NCBI GenBank assembly: GCA_036502005.1
Contig: DASXZH010000082.1
Coordinates: forward strand, 8,266-72,265
DNA: 64,000 nucleotides
Source of the DNA: DASXZH01 sp036502005
GTDB taxonomy: Bacteria > Armatimonadota > Fimbriimonadia > Fimbriimonadales > Fimbriimonadaceae
Direction of reading: 5' to 3'
Part shown: in pieces, positions 51,223-60,052 of the stretch
How positions within the stretch are numbered: position 1 is the stretch's first letter
How the letters are laid out: the number at the start of each line of letters is the position of its first letter
Program-made: the position numbers and the translations under genes
Notes under the pieces: model-generated
Told to the model about the DNA's origin: nothing
Seen by the model: the letters and a program-made list of their open reading frames with translations, nothing else
The model's database searches: none

Positions 51223-53832
51223 ATGAGATTTGATAAACTAACATTGAAGGCTCAAGACGCGCTGCAGACTGCGCAAACGTTGAGCGAAAAATACAAGCAG
51301 TCTGATGTTGAACCGGAGCACTTACTTCTCGCCTTGCTCATCCAAGATGGGGGCGTGGCACGGCCGTTACTCGACAAAATCGGCACCGATACCGATGCCG
51401 TCCGCAAGGATGTTGAGCAATCCCTTGAGCAGCTCCCCAAGGTTCAAGGCGGAAACGCCGGCCTGGGCGGCAAACTTTCCAACTCCCTCACAAGGGTTTT
51501 TAACGAGGCCTTTAAAGTTGCCGAGACGATGCAGGACGAATACGTTTCCACCGAGCATTTCTTGCTCGGCTTGGTGAAGGAGGGTGGCAATGTTTCCAAA
51601 ATGCTCCGCTCCCACGGAGTCACCGAGGACCTGCTGAAAACGGCCATCGAGGAAGTCCGTGGTGGGCGCAGGGTGACCGATCCCAACGCTGAAGACAAAT
51701 ACCAGGCGCTGGAGAAATACGGCATCGACCTAACGGCAAGGGCCCGAAGCGGCCAACTTGACCCGGTTATCGGGCGCGATGAAGAAATCCGCCGCGTGAT
51801 CCAGGTTCTCAGCCGCCGCACGAAAAACAACCCGGTTCTTATAGGTGAGCCAGGCGTTGGTAAAACCGCTGTTGTGGAGGGCCTTGCCCAGAGAATCATT
51901 GCAGGGGACGTGCCGGAAGGGCTAAGAGACAAGTCGGTCATCGCTCTTGATCTCGGCGCAATGGTCGCCGGCTCCAAATACCGCGGCGACTTCGAAGAGA
52001 GGCTCAAAGCCCTCTTAGAAGACATCAAGAACTCCAACGGCCGCATCATCCTCTTCATTGATGAGCTGCACACGCTGGTCGGCGCTGGCAAAGCGGAGGG
52101 CAGTATGGACGCGGCAAACATGCTCAAGCCCATGCTTGCCCGCGGCGAACTTCGTTGCGTGGGAGCGACCACCCTTAACGAGTATCGCCAGTATGTCGAG
52201 AAAGACAAGGCGCTTGAGCGCAGGTTCCAAACCGTATTTGTCGGCGAGCCAAGCGTGGAGGAGACCATTTCCATCCTGCGCGGCCTCAAGCAGCGCTACG
52301 AGATCCACCACGGCGTCCGCATTACAGACTCAGCTTTGGTCGCCGCCTCAACCCTAAGCAACCGCTACATCACGGACCGCTATCTGCCGGACAAAGCGAT
52401 CGACCTCATGGACGAAGCCGCTTCCAGGCTCAAAATTGAGATCGATAGCGTCCCCGCCGAGATCGACGAACTTCAGCGTCAGATGGTCCAATATGAGATC
52501 GACCGCGAAGCCCTAAAGAAGGAAACTGATGCAGCAAGCATCGCCAGCTTGGAGGCAACCGAGCGCAAGCTCGCCGAGCTTAACGAACAGGTCGGCGGAC
52601 TCAAGGCCAAGTGGCAGAAGGAAAAAGAGCGAATTGAGGTAGTAAGAACGGTCAAAGAAGAGCTGGATAGCCTTAAAACCCAACTTAGCCAAGCCGAGCG
52701 CGACGCCGACTGGAACAAGGCTGCAGAGATCCAGCATGGCCGGATTCCCGCCCTAGAAAAAAGGCTTTCTGAAGAAACGGCGCAGCTCGAAAAGGTGCGC
52801 GAAGAAGCGAGCATGCTAAAGGAAGAGGTCGATGCGGAAGACATCGCCGAAGTCGTCAGCAAATGGACCGGCATCCCGGTCAGCAGGCTCATGCAAGGCG
52901 AAATGCAGAAGTTGCTCACCATGGAAGAGTTTCTGGAGAAGCGCGTGGTCGGCCAGGACGAAGCTTTGCGCTTAGTGAGCGACGCGGTGCGCCGTTCTCG
53001 CTCGGGCATTGCAGACCCCAACCGGCCGATCGGTTCGTTCCTGTTCCTGGGCCCAACTGGCGTCGGTAAAACAGAAACCGCCCGCGCCGTCGCCGAGTTC
53101 TTGTTCAACGACGAGAAGAGCATGGTCCGAATCGACATGAGCGAGTACGGCGAGAAGCATTCCGTTGCCCGCCTTATCGGAGCGCCTCCGGGTTATGTCG
53201 GCTACGAAGAAGGTGGCCAGCTAACGGAAAGCGTTCGCCGCCGACCCTATTCGGTGATCTTGCTCGACGAAGTCGAGAAGGCCCATCCGGAAGTGTTCAA
53301 CATACTCCTCCAGGTTTTGGATGACGGGCGCTTAACCGACGGCCAAGGCCGAACAGTGGACTTCCGCAACGCGGTCATCATCATGACCAGCAACCTCGGC
53401 TCGCATTTCTACAACGATCCGCTCACAGCGGAGGATTTCGACCAGACCAAGCAGCGCGTGCTGGACGAAGTGCGCGTATTCTTTAGGCCCGAGTTCGTAA
53501 ATAGGCTCGACGATATCGTCGTGTTCCGTTCGCTCGGTGTGAACGAGATCAAGCAGATCGTAAAGATCCAGCTTCAGCAGTTGGGTACCCGATTGGCTGA
53601 GCGCCGGATTGAGCTGCGCCTATCTGAAGCCGCAGCCATGGAACTGGCATCGGCTGGCTTCGATCCCGTCTACGGCGCGCGCCCGCTCAAGCGGGCGATT
53701 CAGAAGAACGTTCTTAATCCGCTTGCAAACGCGATCTTGCGGGGCGACATCGGCGAAGGGCAGAAGCTGGTTGTCGATTACAAGAAAAGCGAGTTCACGT
53801 TCGAGCCGGATACGGCGGATATTGGGGCTTAG
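51223..53832 (+). CDS. clpB: ATP-dependent chaperone ClpB
   Basis: A disaggregase that works with DnaK. The 869-residue protein has the N-domain (MRFDKLTLKAQDALQTAQTL; YVSTEHFLLGLV). AAA1 carries Walker A GEPGVGKT (208-215) and Walker B IILFIDELHTLVGAG. The coiled-coil middle domain characteristic of ClpB spans roughly residues 400-530 (ELQRQMVQYEIDREALKKE, EELDSLKTQLSQAERDADWN). AAA2 has GPTGVGKTE and VILLDEVEKAHPEVFNILLQ. It lacks the IGF/L loop of ClpA/X, as expected. A heat-shock-like palindrome precedes it. It stands alone. Confidence 0.97.
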   Translation: MRFDKLTLKAQDALQTAQTLSEKYKQSDVEPEHLLLALLIQDGGVARPLLDKIGTDTDAVRKDVEQSLEQLPKVQGGNAGLGGKLSNSLTRVFNEAFKVAETMQDEYVSTEHFLLGLVKEGGNVSKMLRSHGVTEDLLKTAIEEVRGGRRVTDPNAEDKYQALEKYGIDLTARARSGQLDPVIGRDEEIRRVIQVLSRRTKNNPVLIGEPGVGKTAVVEGLAQRIIAGDVPEGLRDKSVIALDLGAMVAGSKYRGDFEERLKALLEDIKNSNGRIILFIDELHTLVGAGKAEGSMDAANMLKPMLARGELRCVGATTLNEYRQYVEKDKALERRFQTVFVGEPSVEETISILRGLKQRYEIHHGVRITDSALVAASTLSNRYITDRYLPDKAIDLMDEAASRLKIEIDSVPAEIDELQRQMVQYEIDREALKKETDAASIASLEATERKLAELNEQVGGLKAKWQKEKERIEVVRTVKEELDSLKTQLSQAERDADWNKAAEIQHGRIPALEKRLSEETAQLEKVREEASMLKEEVDAEDIAEVVSKWTGIPVSRLMQGEMQKLLTMEEFLEKRVVGQDEALRLVSDAVRRSRSGIADPNRPIGSFLFLGPTGVGKTETARAVAEFLFNDEKSMVRIDMSEYGEKHSVARLIGAPPGYVGYEEGGQLTESVRRRPYSVILLDEVEKAHPEVFNILLQVLDDGRLTDGQGRTVDFRNAVIIMTSNLGSHFYNDPLTAEDFDQTKQRVLDEVRVFFRPEFVNRLDDIVVFRSLGVNEIKQIVKIQLQQLGTRLAERRIELRLSEAAAMELASAGFDPVYGARPLKRAIQKNVLNPLANAILRGDIGEGQKLVVDYKKSEFTFEPDTADIGA

Positions 53833-53843
53833 CCCCAGTCCGT

Positions 53844-53985
53844 CGCGAAGCTGTGGAGTGCGCAAGCTTGCTTGCGCTCGAACCCAGGAAGCTTGCTTCC
53901 GTGAGAGAAGCTTGAGCGGCCAGAGCGGCAGCAAGCTGCCTGATTTTTAAGCAGGAGCAAGTTCCCGCACTCCGCAGCTTCGCGG
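53844..53985. repeat. AGCTTGCT palindromic repeats, forward and reverse copies joined
   Basis: Starts GCGAAGCTGTGGAGTGCG, passes GCAAGCTTGCTTGC and GGAAGCTTGCTTCC, then GGCAGCAAGCTGCC, and ends with the reverse GTTCCCGCACTCCGCAGCTTCGC form. The ends form a terminal inverted repeat of about 18 bases. It fills the whole gap between convergent clpB and the MFS gene. Confidence 0.88.
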
Positions 53986-53987
53986 GA

Positions 53988-55187
53988 TTAAGCTACTTGT
54001 CCACGTGTAGTTTGGGGCCGCAAGCCTAGTCCAAACATGCACACCGCCCCTAACACCAGCGCGATGACCATCAGCAAAATCGCGCCGTCGAAGTTCTTCA
54101 TCTTGTCGGCCAAACCGCCGATGGCAATTTGGCCCAAGAACCCGCCGACTTGCCCTCCAAAGTTCACCACCCCGCTAAAGGCGCCTCGGGAACCAGCCGG
54201 AGCCAAGTCCAAAATGCTTCCCCAGAACGGCCCAAACGCGCCGAGCAAAAAGAATGCGCCAGCAGATAATCCGCCAACACAAACCACCACCGACGACCCC
54301 TTTAAAGCAACAAAGAAAAACACGGCTGATAGCAGATAGCAAAGCCCTACAAGCAGGGAACGTCGCGAGGCGAAAAGACCGGTTCCAAGTTGCCCAATAG
54401 TGAGCAGCCCAACAAAACCGAAGGCAAAAGGCAGCGAACCAACAAACCCAAGATCATGGAGGCTTACATGCCGCTGCTCTTGCAAATAGGTCGGGATCCA
54501 TCCAATAAAGCCCCAAAAACTTATATTAAACAGAAGGTATGCGCTGATAGACATCCAGGTTGGCGCGTTCTTGAGAGCGGCCCTTAAATCTCTCAAATTG
54601 CTCCTCTCAACAGCCGGGCCCCCGGACGAAGAAGGCAATAACGCAAACAGCAGGCCCGAAACAATCAAGCCGAGTCCTGCAAAGCACCAGAACATCACCC
54701 GCCAGCCAACGGCGGCCAGCAACCATACAGCCAGGGGCGTGGCCAGAAGCGGTCCAACCGCCAAGGCCGATAGAAAGATCCCGTTAGCGCGAGAGCGTTC
54801 TTGTGGCTCAAAGTGGTCGCCGATCAGCTTAAACTGGGCCCCGTTTTCGATCCCCTCGCCAATACCAAAAACCACGCGTATCGCAATCAGTATTGCAAAA
54901 GAAGCGGCCATGCCAGTCAACCCTGTAAACAAGGACCAAATAAGCAATGCGGCCACCAGCAACGGCTTTGAACCGAACCTATCGGCTAGCCAACCGCCCG
55001 GGAACTGAAGTAGCGCATAGCCAACCGTAAAGGCTGACAACACAAAACCAAACGCGGTCTTTGTGATATGGAGGTCGGCCATGATGGCCTTCCCCGCCAC
55101 CGAAATATCCACCCGGTCCATGTATGCAACCAGCATCATGAGCCAGATCAGGAAAAGGATTAGATGTTTAGAGGGTTTGGGGGCCAA
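53988..55187 (-). CDS. MFS transporter (ACS/anion:cation symporter-like)
   Basis: The 399-residue protein has 12 predicted helices and MFS motif A (PGGWLADRFGSKP) after the second. It starts LILFLIWLMMLVAYMDRVDI, with the R-V-D pattern of the ACS branch (hexuronate, glucarate, tartrate carriers). FGIGEGIENGAQFKLIGDHF and PQERSRANGIF are further ACS signatures. Substrate is probably an organic anion, but this is not provable here. Confidence 0.9.
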   Translation of the reverse strand: MAPKPSKHLILFLIWLMMLVAYMDRVDISVAGKAIMADLHITKTAFGFVLSAFTVGYALLQFPGGWLADRFGSKPLLVAALLIWSLFTGLTGMAASFAILIAIRVVFGIGEGIENGAQFKLIGDHFEPQERSRANGIFLSALAVGPLLATPLAVWLLAAVGWRVMFWCFAGLGLIVSGLLFALLPSSSGGPAVERSNLRDLRAALKNAPTWMSISAYLLFNISFWGFIGWIPTYLQEQRHVSLHDLGFVGSLPFAFGFVGLLTIGQLGTGLFASRRSLLVGLCYLLSAVFFFVALKGSSVVVCVGGLSAGAFFLLGAFGPFWGSILDLAPAGSRGAFSGVVNFGGQVGGFLGQIAIGGLADKMKNFDGAILLMVIALVLGAVCMFGLGLRPQTTRGQVA

Positions 55188-55308
55188 ATGGAGTGCACCA
55201 AAGCTGTGACTGTTCGAGAATTCATCATCTCTCCTTGAGGAGAGGTCGCTGAAGAACGAAGCGGGAGAGGGCTAGATCTGCTGCGCCTTTGAGCTCCCCC
55301 AATATCCT

Positions 55309-55833
55309 TCAAGACTTATGATAGTCAGTTATGAACAGCGTCCGCCAGGTCGAGCCCGTTTTCATCTGAAGCGTATAGGTGAAATGGTCGTCGGCTTCTC
55401 TGTCGTAAGTGGCCTTCATAATCGGGCCCTTATAGTCTGGCTTTGCGGCCGTTTCCATCACGAGCTTGTCGCCAGAGATTGCGCCGGTTAGCATTTGTGG
55501 ATCAACCGACGTATCGTTGAACCACCAAACCTTGTATTGGCCAAGTTTGGGATCGTACGCCAGCATGTGAACGGCCGAACCAGTGCGCCCACCGGGGAGC
55601 GTTGTCAGGCTCTTCTCCTGCATGTAGCGCCCGCCAACTTCCTTGGTCACGCTAAGCGTTATATCGGCCGCCATCGTCCTGCCGCCATCCATCTGGAAGT
55701 TCTGTTTGCCGCTCCAGTTTCCCTCAAGGAACGAAATGGCATCGAGCTTGGGGGAAGGCTGGCTTTCGTTATGGCCTTGGCCTAAGGCAAGGCTGGCACA
55801 AATGCAAAGTAGTGCGGACGTCAGCGTCTTCAT
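55309..55833 (-). CDS. Secreted DUF1579-like protein
   Basis: The 174-residue protein has a signal peptide (LTSALLCICASLALGQGHNE) and a small beta-barrel-like body: AISFLEGNWSGKQNFQMDGG, then VGGRYMQEKSLTTL, MLAYDPKLGQYKVWWFN and a TYTLQMKTGSTWRTLFITDY end. This pattern, with 'L.G.W.G' at the start and 'GRY...' next, is that of DUF1579/FABP-like lipocalin-fold proteins. Function unknown. The 120 bases to the MFS gene hold a CTCTCCTTGAGGAGAG hairpin. Confidence 0.75.
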   Translation of the reverse strand: MKTLTSALLCICASLALGQGHNESQPSPKLDAISFLEGNWSGKQNFQMDGGRTMAADITLSVTKEVGGRYMQEKSLTTLPGGRTGSAVHMLAYDPKLGQYKVWWFNDTSVDPQMLTGAISGDKLVMETAAKPDYKGPIMKATYDREADDHFTYTLQMKTGSTWRTLFITDYHKS

Positions 55834-55872
55834 GAGTCAACATTACCACTTTGGAAGGGGCTGGAAGAATGC

Positions 55873-56793
55873 TCAGGATCTTCGCTTTAGGCTGAGTGAG
55901 CTCAGCAACTCGCAAGTGTATGCCGCGTTCGATTTATTTCCCAACTTCGTATCGATAACCAACGCTTCAAGGAAAGATTTCTCTGCCGCATCTAGCATCG
56001 ATGCGGACCGATAGATCATGCCTAAGCGTTGGTATCGGCCTCCTAATACGGATTCGTCTCCCGCTTTTTTGCCGAACTCAATCGAATGCAATATCTCTGC
56101 CTCAGCAACTGCCAACTCGCCCATTTGATGGCTACAGTATCCGATCTGCAGATAGCTTCGCCCAATCAAATCATCGTTTTCTAATGTCTTGGCTATCTCT
56201 AGAGCCGCCTGCGCGGCCTCCCTCGCGGGCGCGAACTCCTGAAGTTTGCTTAGTCTAAAGTGCAAGAATATATAGTCCTCCCACTTTTGCCTAGACATCG
56301 GGTCTTGGCTCGTTAGGTGAATTACCCTTATCCGAAGGGCAGCCGATTCCTCGGGGTGGTCCTTTTCATACATGGATTGCGATCGGGCACGAAAGATTGA
56401 GACTGCCGCTGGACGGCCCACTCTTTCCAGGCCACAGAGCTTAGCCTCAATGTCGTCGTCATCACGATAGGATTGCCAGCTAACGCGCCGATCTTGCTGG
56501 TACCGCGCTGCCAGACCTTGAATGGGAGGTTCTGCCTCGTACTCCTCCTTGGCAAATACTTTAATGGTTTTCGATTGTCCGGCTTCGATCGCTTCGAGCG
56601 TGCGCCCAAGCGCCAGTTCTTGCGATTCTAGCTCTTTCAAACCGTCAATAACGACGATCAGATAGTTTTGCGAATCGATGTCTTCTACGAGCTTCTGGAG
56701 CTTTCCTTGATCTGTGGCGAGAGGCGTTCTTGAGGCGTTCTCCGTGTTCAGGATCAACGAGTAAAGGATTAAGAGTTTGATCGGCTCGGCCAT
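55873..56793 (-). CDS. Rossmann/TIR-like + TPR protein (paralog A)
   Basis: The 306-residue protein has an N-terminal alpha/beta domain of about 130 residues: IKLLILYSLILNTENASRTP, LIVVIDGLKELESQE, then TIKVFAKEEYEAEPPIQGLA and RRVSWQSYRDDDDIEAKL. At least three TPR-type hairpins follow (FRLSKLQEFAPAREAAQAAL, IGYCSHQMGELAVAEAEILH, GMIYRSASMLDAAEKSFLEA). The N-terminal fold pattern recalls TIR or DUF4062-like effector domains, but catalytic residues cannot be fixed by eye. It ends with a basic tail (SLSLKRRS) and has no membrane helix. It lies six bases after paralog B, so the two are one operon. Confidence 0.75.
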   Translation of the reverse strand: MAEPIKLLILYSLILNTENASRTPLATDQGKLQKLVEDIDSQNYLIVVIDGLKELESQELALGRTLEAIEAGQSKTIKVFAKEEYEAEPPIQGLAARYQQDRRVSWQSYRDDDDIEAKLCGLERVGRPAAVSIFRARSQSMYEKDHPEESAALRIRVIHLTSQDPMSRQKWEDYIFLHFRLSKLQEFAPAREAAQAALEIAKTLENDDLIGRSYLQIGYCSHQMGELAVAEAEILHSIEFGKKAGDESVLGGRYQRLGMIYRSASMLDAAEKSFLEALVIDTKLGNKSNAAYTCELLSSLSLKRRS

Positions 56794-56799
56794 GACTGC

Positions 56800-58068
56800 C
56801 TACCGCCGAAGGAAGATCTCTAGCACCAGGAGCGCAAACAATAGAATGACCAAGAAGCCTCGGTATTTGGTTAGGGCCTGAACCGCGTGCTGAAGTCGAA
56901 GAACCTTGTCCATCCGGTCACAGCGCCGAAGCTGATCTTGATTTTCGAGCTTAAGAAACAGCGAGCGCGCTTCAGTCAATGATGCTTTGGCGGCAGGAAC
57001 TTGACCGGTGAAAGCGTACAAACCCGACGCCGACAATAGACACGGCGCCAACTCCCGCTCATTATTCTCCTTTCGCACATCTTGAATCGCACTTTTCTGA
57101 TACTCAAGCGCCTCCGAATAGCGCTTCTGCTTAACCATGAGCTCAAAAAGAAGCAGTCGCGTTCGCTTTATCCCCTCCACGCTTGAGCCCGCTTCGGATA
57201 GGCTGAGCGCTTTTAACCAGGCCGTCTCCGCATCCATAAAACGCATCTGCGCCTTATAAATCTTGCCCAGCAGTCTGTATAAATATGCCAAGGATGCGGG
57301 CTTCTCATGCTCTTCTTGCATGTTGATCGCGAGCAAACAACGACCCTCGGCTCTCGCAGGATCGCCGGACAATAGGTACACGGTGGCTAGCTGCTCGTGA
57401 GCCCCTATTATAAGAGTTGTAGCTTTGGCTTCTTCCGCCAGACTCAAGGCCTTTGAAATCTCATCTTCGGCAAGAGAAAACTCTTTAAGATCGATATGCC
57501 GCATCCCTACAAATAAATGATCCGCTGCGATTACGTTGGGCGCGGTGTACACCGATTCCAACTCAATCGCATTCTTTCTATAACCAATGGCAGCGGTCCA
57601 TTTGCCTTGCTTTTGGGCAGCTATCGACTTAGAACGATAGATTCTTGTAAGGGCCGACTTCGTTAACCTGTCGTGATTAGAAACTGCCGCGTCGAAGAGA
57701 ATTTCGTCGGCAAAGCCGTGCCACTTAACGGCCGGATTTTCTTTAAATTCGCTTTCAAGCTCCCTTAAACTAGGGTCTGTATCGTCGCCCTCGGTTCTGG
57801 CAAAGACCCTTATTTTGGTGGAGTCATCATCGGTCGCTCGGCTCACCGCATATCGAAGCGCGTGTGCATGACGTGCCGAAACATGGCCGCCATTTATGAG
57901 GAGAAAAACCTGGGCGCATTGGTCGAGAATGTCCTCCATCTGCCGGACGCGCTCTTGGTCAAAGAGGACGCCCTTAGCTTCAGCCTCCGCCTCGGTTAGG
58001 ACCATGTCTGGCCTTGAATCAGTCGAAGGCGAATACAGGACCAGGACCTTTCGCTTGACCGCCTTCAC
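56800..58068 (-). CDS. Rossmann/TIR-like + TPR protein with C-terminal membrane anchor (paralog B)
   Basis: The 422-residue protein has the same plan as paralog A: an N-terminal domain (KRKVLVLYSPSTDSRPDMVL, QVFLLINGGHVSARHAHALR, TKIRVFARTEGDDTDPSLRE, PAVKWHGFADEILFDAAVS). A longer TPR array follows (ITQKQGKWTAAIGYRKNAIE-like units, HIDLKEFSLAEDEISKALSL, VYLLSGDPARAEGRCLLAIN, KIYKAQMRFMDAETAWLKAL, MVKQKRYSEALEYQKSAIQD). It ends in one transmembrane helix at the extreme C-terminus (GFLVILLFALLVLEIFLRR). Tail anchoring puts the sensor at the inner face of the membrane. First gene of the two-gene unit. Confidence 0.78.
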   Translation of the reverse strand: MKAVKRKVLVLYSPSTDSRPDMVLTEAEAEAKGVLFDQERVRQMEDILDQCAQVFLLINGGHVSARHAHALRYAVSRATDDDSTKIRVFARTEGDDTDPSLRELESEFKENPAVKWHGFADEILFDAAVSNHDRLTKSALTRIYRSKSIAAQKQGKWTAAIGYRKNAIELESVYTAPNVIAADHLFVGMRHIDLKEFSLAEDEISKALSLAEEAKATTLIIGAHEQLATVYLLSGDPARAEGRCLLAINMQEEHEKPASLAYLYRLLGKIYKAQMRFMDAETAWLKALSLSEAGSSVEGIKRTRLLLFELMVKQKRYSEALEYQKSAIQDVRKENNERELAPCLLSASGLYAFTGQVPAAKASLTEARSLFLKLENQDQLRRCDRMDKVLRLQHAVQALTKYRGFLVILLFALLVLEIFLRR

Positions 58069-58091
58069 GTTATCAGTTTAACTCAAAGAAT

Positions 58092-58913
58092 CTAGTTCAG
58101 CAACGGCAAAACCATCTGCGGCTCCGCGATCTTATGCTCGCCGTCAACCGGCGTGACCGCCGTTCCAACCGCGAAATACTCTATCACGTGGCTGTCCCAG
58201 CCATGGCTGTTCTCTTCAACGCGGGTTCCGACAATCCCAACCGCCTGTTCTGCTTCGGCTTCCGCCTGCATACGAGATAAGGCTAGCTCGCGCGCGTCAT
58301 AAAGAGCCTGGGTGTAGTTCTCCATTTCAATGTTGCGTCCCATGCGGTTCAGGGCCTGCATCATCCCTTGGTGGGCAACGTGATACACGCAGGAACCCAT
58401 CACCAAAGATAAGGGCCGATAGCCGGTCTGCATCAGGGTCCAAAAATCTTGGCCGCTTAAGTCGGAGGTGAACGGTCTGTTATCTACCGTTCGGTAGTTG
58501 CCGCCTGCGCGGTGCTTAATGGCGGTTCCCACCGCCATAAATTCGGCAAGGCTGCTGCCCCACTGCTGGCGGTTCACCGTCAACCGAACGCCAACAATGC
58601 CGTCGGCGCCTAAAACGTCCGCTTCCTCTTCCATGCGGGTCATGGCAAGCTCGCGAGCGTGATACATGGCCTGCGTAAGCACGTCCATTTCCTGATTCTG
58701 AAAGGTGTTGGCAAACTGAAAGCCGATGTGGTAGATCGAACTGCCCATCACCAAGCCCAGCGGCTCAAAGCCGATCTGCTTGATCAGCAAGAACTCGTTA
58801 ACGGTGAGATCGCTGGTGAACAGGGGCCGTTTGCCGCCCTCGCCGCGCATCTCGCGCAGGCGCTGGACCGCTGCCTGCGGTAAACCTTCTTCAGAACCGG
58901 GTGTATAAGCCAT
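58092..58913 (-). CDS. Protein of two YbjQ-like (UPF0145) heavy-metal-binding-type domains
   Basis: The 273-residue protein is a tandem of two ~105-residue repeats. Each has FTSDL(T/S), then LGLVMGSSIYHIGF or LSLVMGSCVYHVAH, then Y(H/D)ARELA(M/L)(T/S)RM, GADGIVGVRL or AVGIVGTRV, and a final V(G)TA. This is the YbjQ/UPF0145 pattern (a proposed heavy-metal-binding fold that forms pentamers); a double copy is unusual. In the second repeat one usual Leu-Gly-Ala-Asp is AEQAV. A paralog lies just upstream. Confidence 0.8.
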   Translation of the reverse strand: MAYTPGSEEGLPQAAVQRLREMRGEGGKRPLFTSDLTVNEFLLIKQIGFEPLGLVMGSSIYHIGFQFANTFQNQEMDVLTQAMYHARELAMTRMEEEADVLGADGIVGVRLTVNRQQWGSSLAEFMAVGTAIKHRAGGNYRTVDNRPFTSDLSGQDFWTLMQTGYRPLSLVMGSCVYHVAHQGMMQALNRMGRNIEMENYTQALYDARELALSRMQAEAEAEQAVGIVGTRVEENSHGWDSHVIEYFAVGTAVTPVDGEHKIAEPQMVLPLLN

Positions 58914-58969
58914 ATATGTTTCCTAGGTGAAAAGAGATAAAGGATAAGGGGATAGTGGATCAGGCGCGT

Positions 58970-59875
58970 TCATTGCACATCCAACAAAATCACGTCGGGA
59001 CGAACTGAAACTGTCTTGGGAGCAGCGAAATCGGGTGCGATGCAGGTGCCTAGCGCCGTGAAGTGCAGAATGAGGCCGCGTTGGTTCTGGGTTTCGTATT
59101 GCTCCGTTTTCAAATCGACGGTGACGCCAACGACTCCGGCCGCATTTACTGCCCTTGCCTCGGCTTGCATTCGCTGCATGCCAAATTCTCGGGCGTTATA
59201 CGCTCCCTGGGTGTAGTCAGTCAACTCTTGGTTGTTCCAACCGCCCCCGAAAAGTGCGCCGCCGGTCGCTTGCTGCGTTCGCCACGAGGCATATTGAAAC
59301 CAGGTGCAGTTGCCCATGGCAAATCCAACCGGTCGATAACCGGCCTGGCGAAGCGTAAAGTGATCCTGGCCATTCAGGCTGGAAACGAACGGCATCACGT
59401 TCTCCGCCAACGGCGGAGCGCCGATCTCTCTCAACGCCGTTCCAACCGCCGCAAACTCGATCAAACCTTGGCCCCAACTGTATTCAGCCATAGTCAATTG
59501 AACGCCAACAACACCCGATGCACCCAAAATCTTGGCCTCCTGTTGGAGCCGATTCATGGCAAGGTGCCGGGCCGCATAATAGGCTTGAGTGATAACCGTT
59601 AGTTCGCCGGACATCCAGTTCCAGCCCGGCCCTGCGTACCAGCCAACGTGATAGATGCAGCTTCCCATCACCTGTCCGAGGGGCTCGAACCCGCATTTTC
59701 TGGTCAGCAGTAGTTCGTTCGGGCTCAGGTCCGAAGTGAAAATATGCTTTGCGGTACCAACCTTTGAAGCCTCGTCTCGCAGCCGATCGATCGCATTAAG
59801 CGGCAACCCACCGGCCGCGATATTAGCCTGACTTGCGGCTTGTCGCTCTTCGGGTGTCATTTCGGGAGGGATCAT
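58970..59875 (-). CDS. Protein of two YbjQ-like (UPF0145) domains, paralog of the next gene
   Basis: The 301-residue protein has the same double structure: HIFTSDLSPNELLLTRKCGF, EPLGQVMGSCIYHVGW, YAARHLAMNRLQQEAKILGA, SGVVGVQLTM and again PVGFAMGNCTWFQYAS, YNAREFGMQRMQAEARAVNA, AGVVGVTVDL. The N-terminus (PEMTPEERQAASQANIAAGG) is an additional short helix. It is 56 bases upstream of its paralog on the same strand, so an operon is likely. Function unknown. Confidence 0.8.
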   Translation of the reverse strand: MIPPEMTPEERQAASQANIAAGGLPLNAIDRLRDEASKVGTAKHIFTSDLSPNELLLTRKCGFEPLGQVMGSCIYHVGWYAGPGWNWMSGELTVITQAYYAARHLAMNRLQQEAKILGASGVVGVQLTMAEYSWGQGLIEFAAVGTALREIGAPPLAENVMPFVSSLNGQDHFTLRQAGYRPVGFAMGNCTWFQYASWRTQQATGGALFGGGWNNQELTDYTQGAYNAREFGMQRMQAEARAVNAAGVVGVTVDLKTEQYETQNQRGLILHFTALGTCIAPDFAAPKTVSVRPDVILLDVQ

Positions 59876-59879
59876 CTTA

Positions 59880-60052
59880 ATTTTTGATTTTTGATCTTCG
59901 ATTCTCGATTGGGGTTGGAGGCGATTTTTAGTTTATCCTGCAAGATGAATACGGCGTGGGCGCTCTTCGGTTGCACTTGCTAGTGAGTCAAGCAGGAGTT
60001 CTCCTCTCAGCCTCCCAACAATCGAAAATAGAAAATTGAAAATAGAAAATCA
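59880..60052. repeat. Inverted pair of heptamer arrays (TTTTGAT/TTCGATT)n and (ATCGAAA/ATAGAAA)n
   Basis: Left array about 59880-59915 and right array about 60020-60052 face each other across about 105 bases. The right array overlaps the stop codon of the next gene (60050). The middle has CAAGATGAATACGG and no gene. Confidence 0.85.

Noticed and set aside
51444..52289. 281-residue minus-strand frame opposite clpB
   Set aside because: Antisense shadow; Ser/Arg-rich composition typical of reversed high-GC coding sequence.
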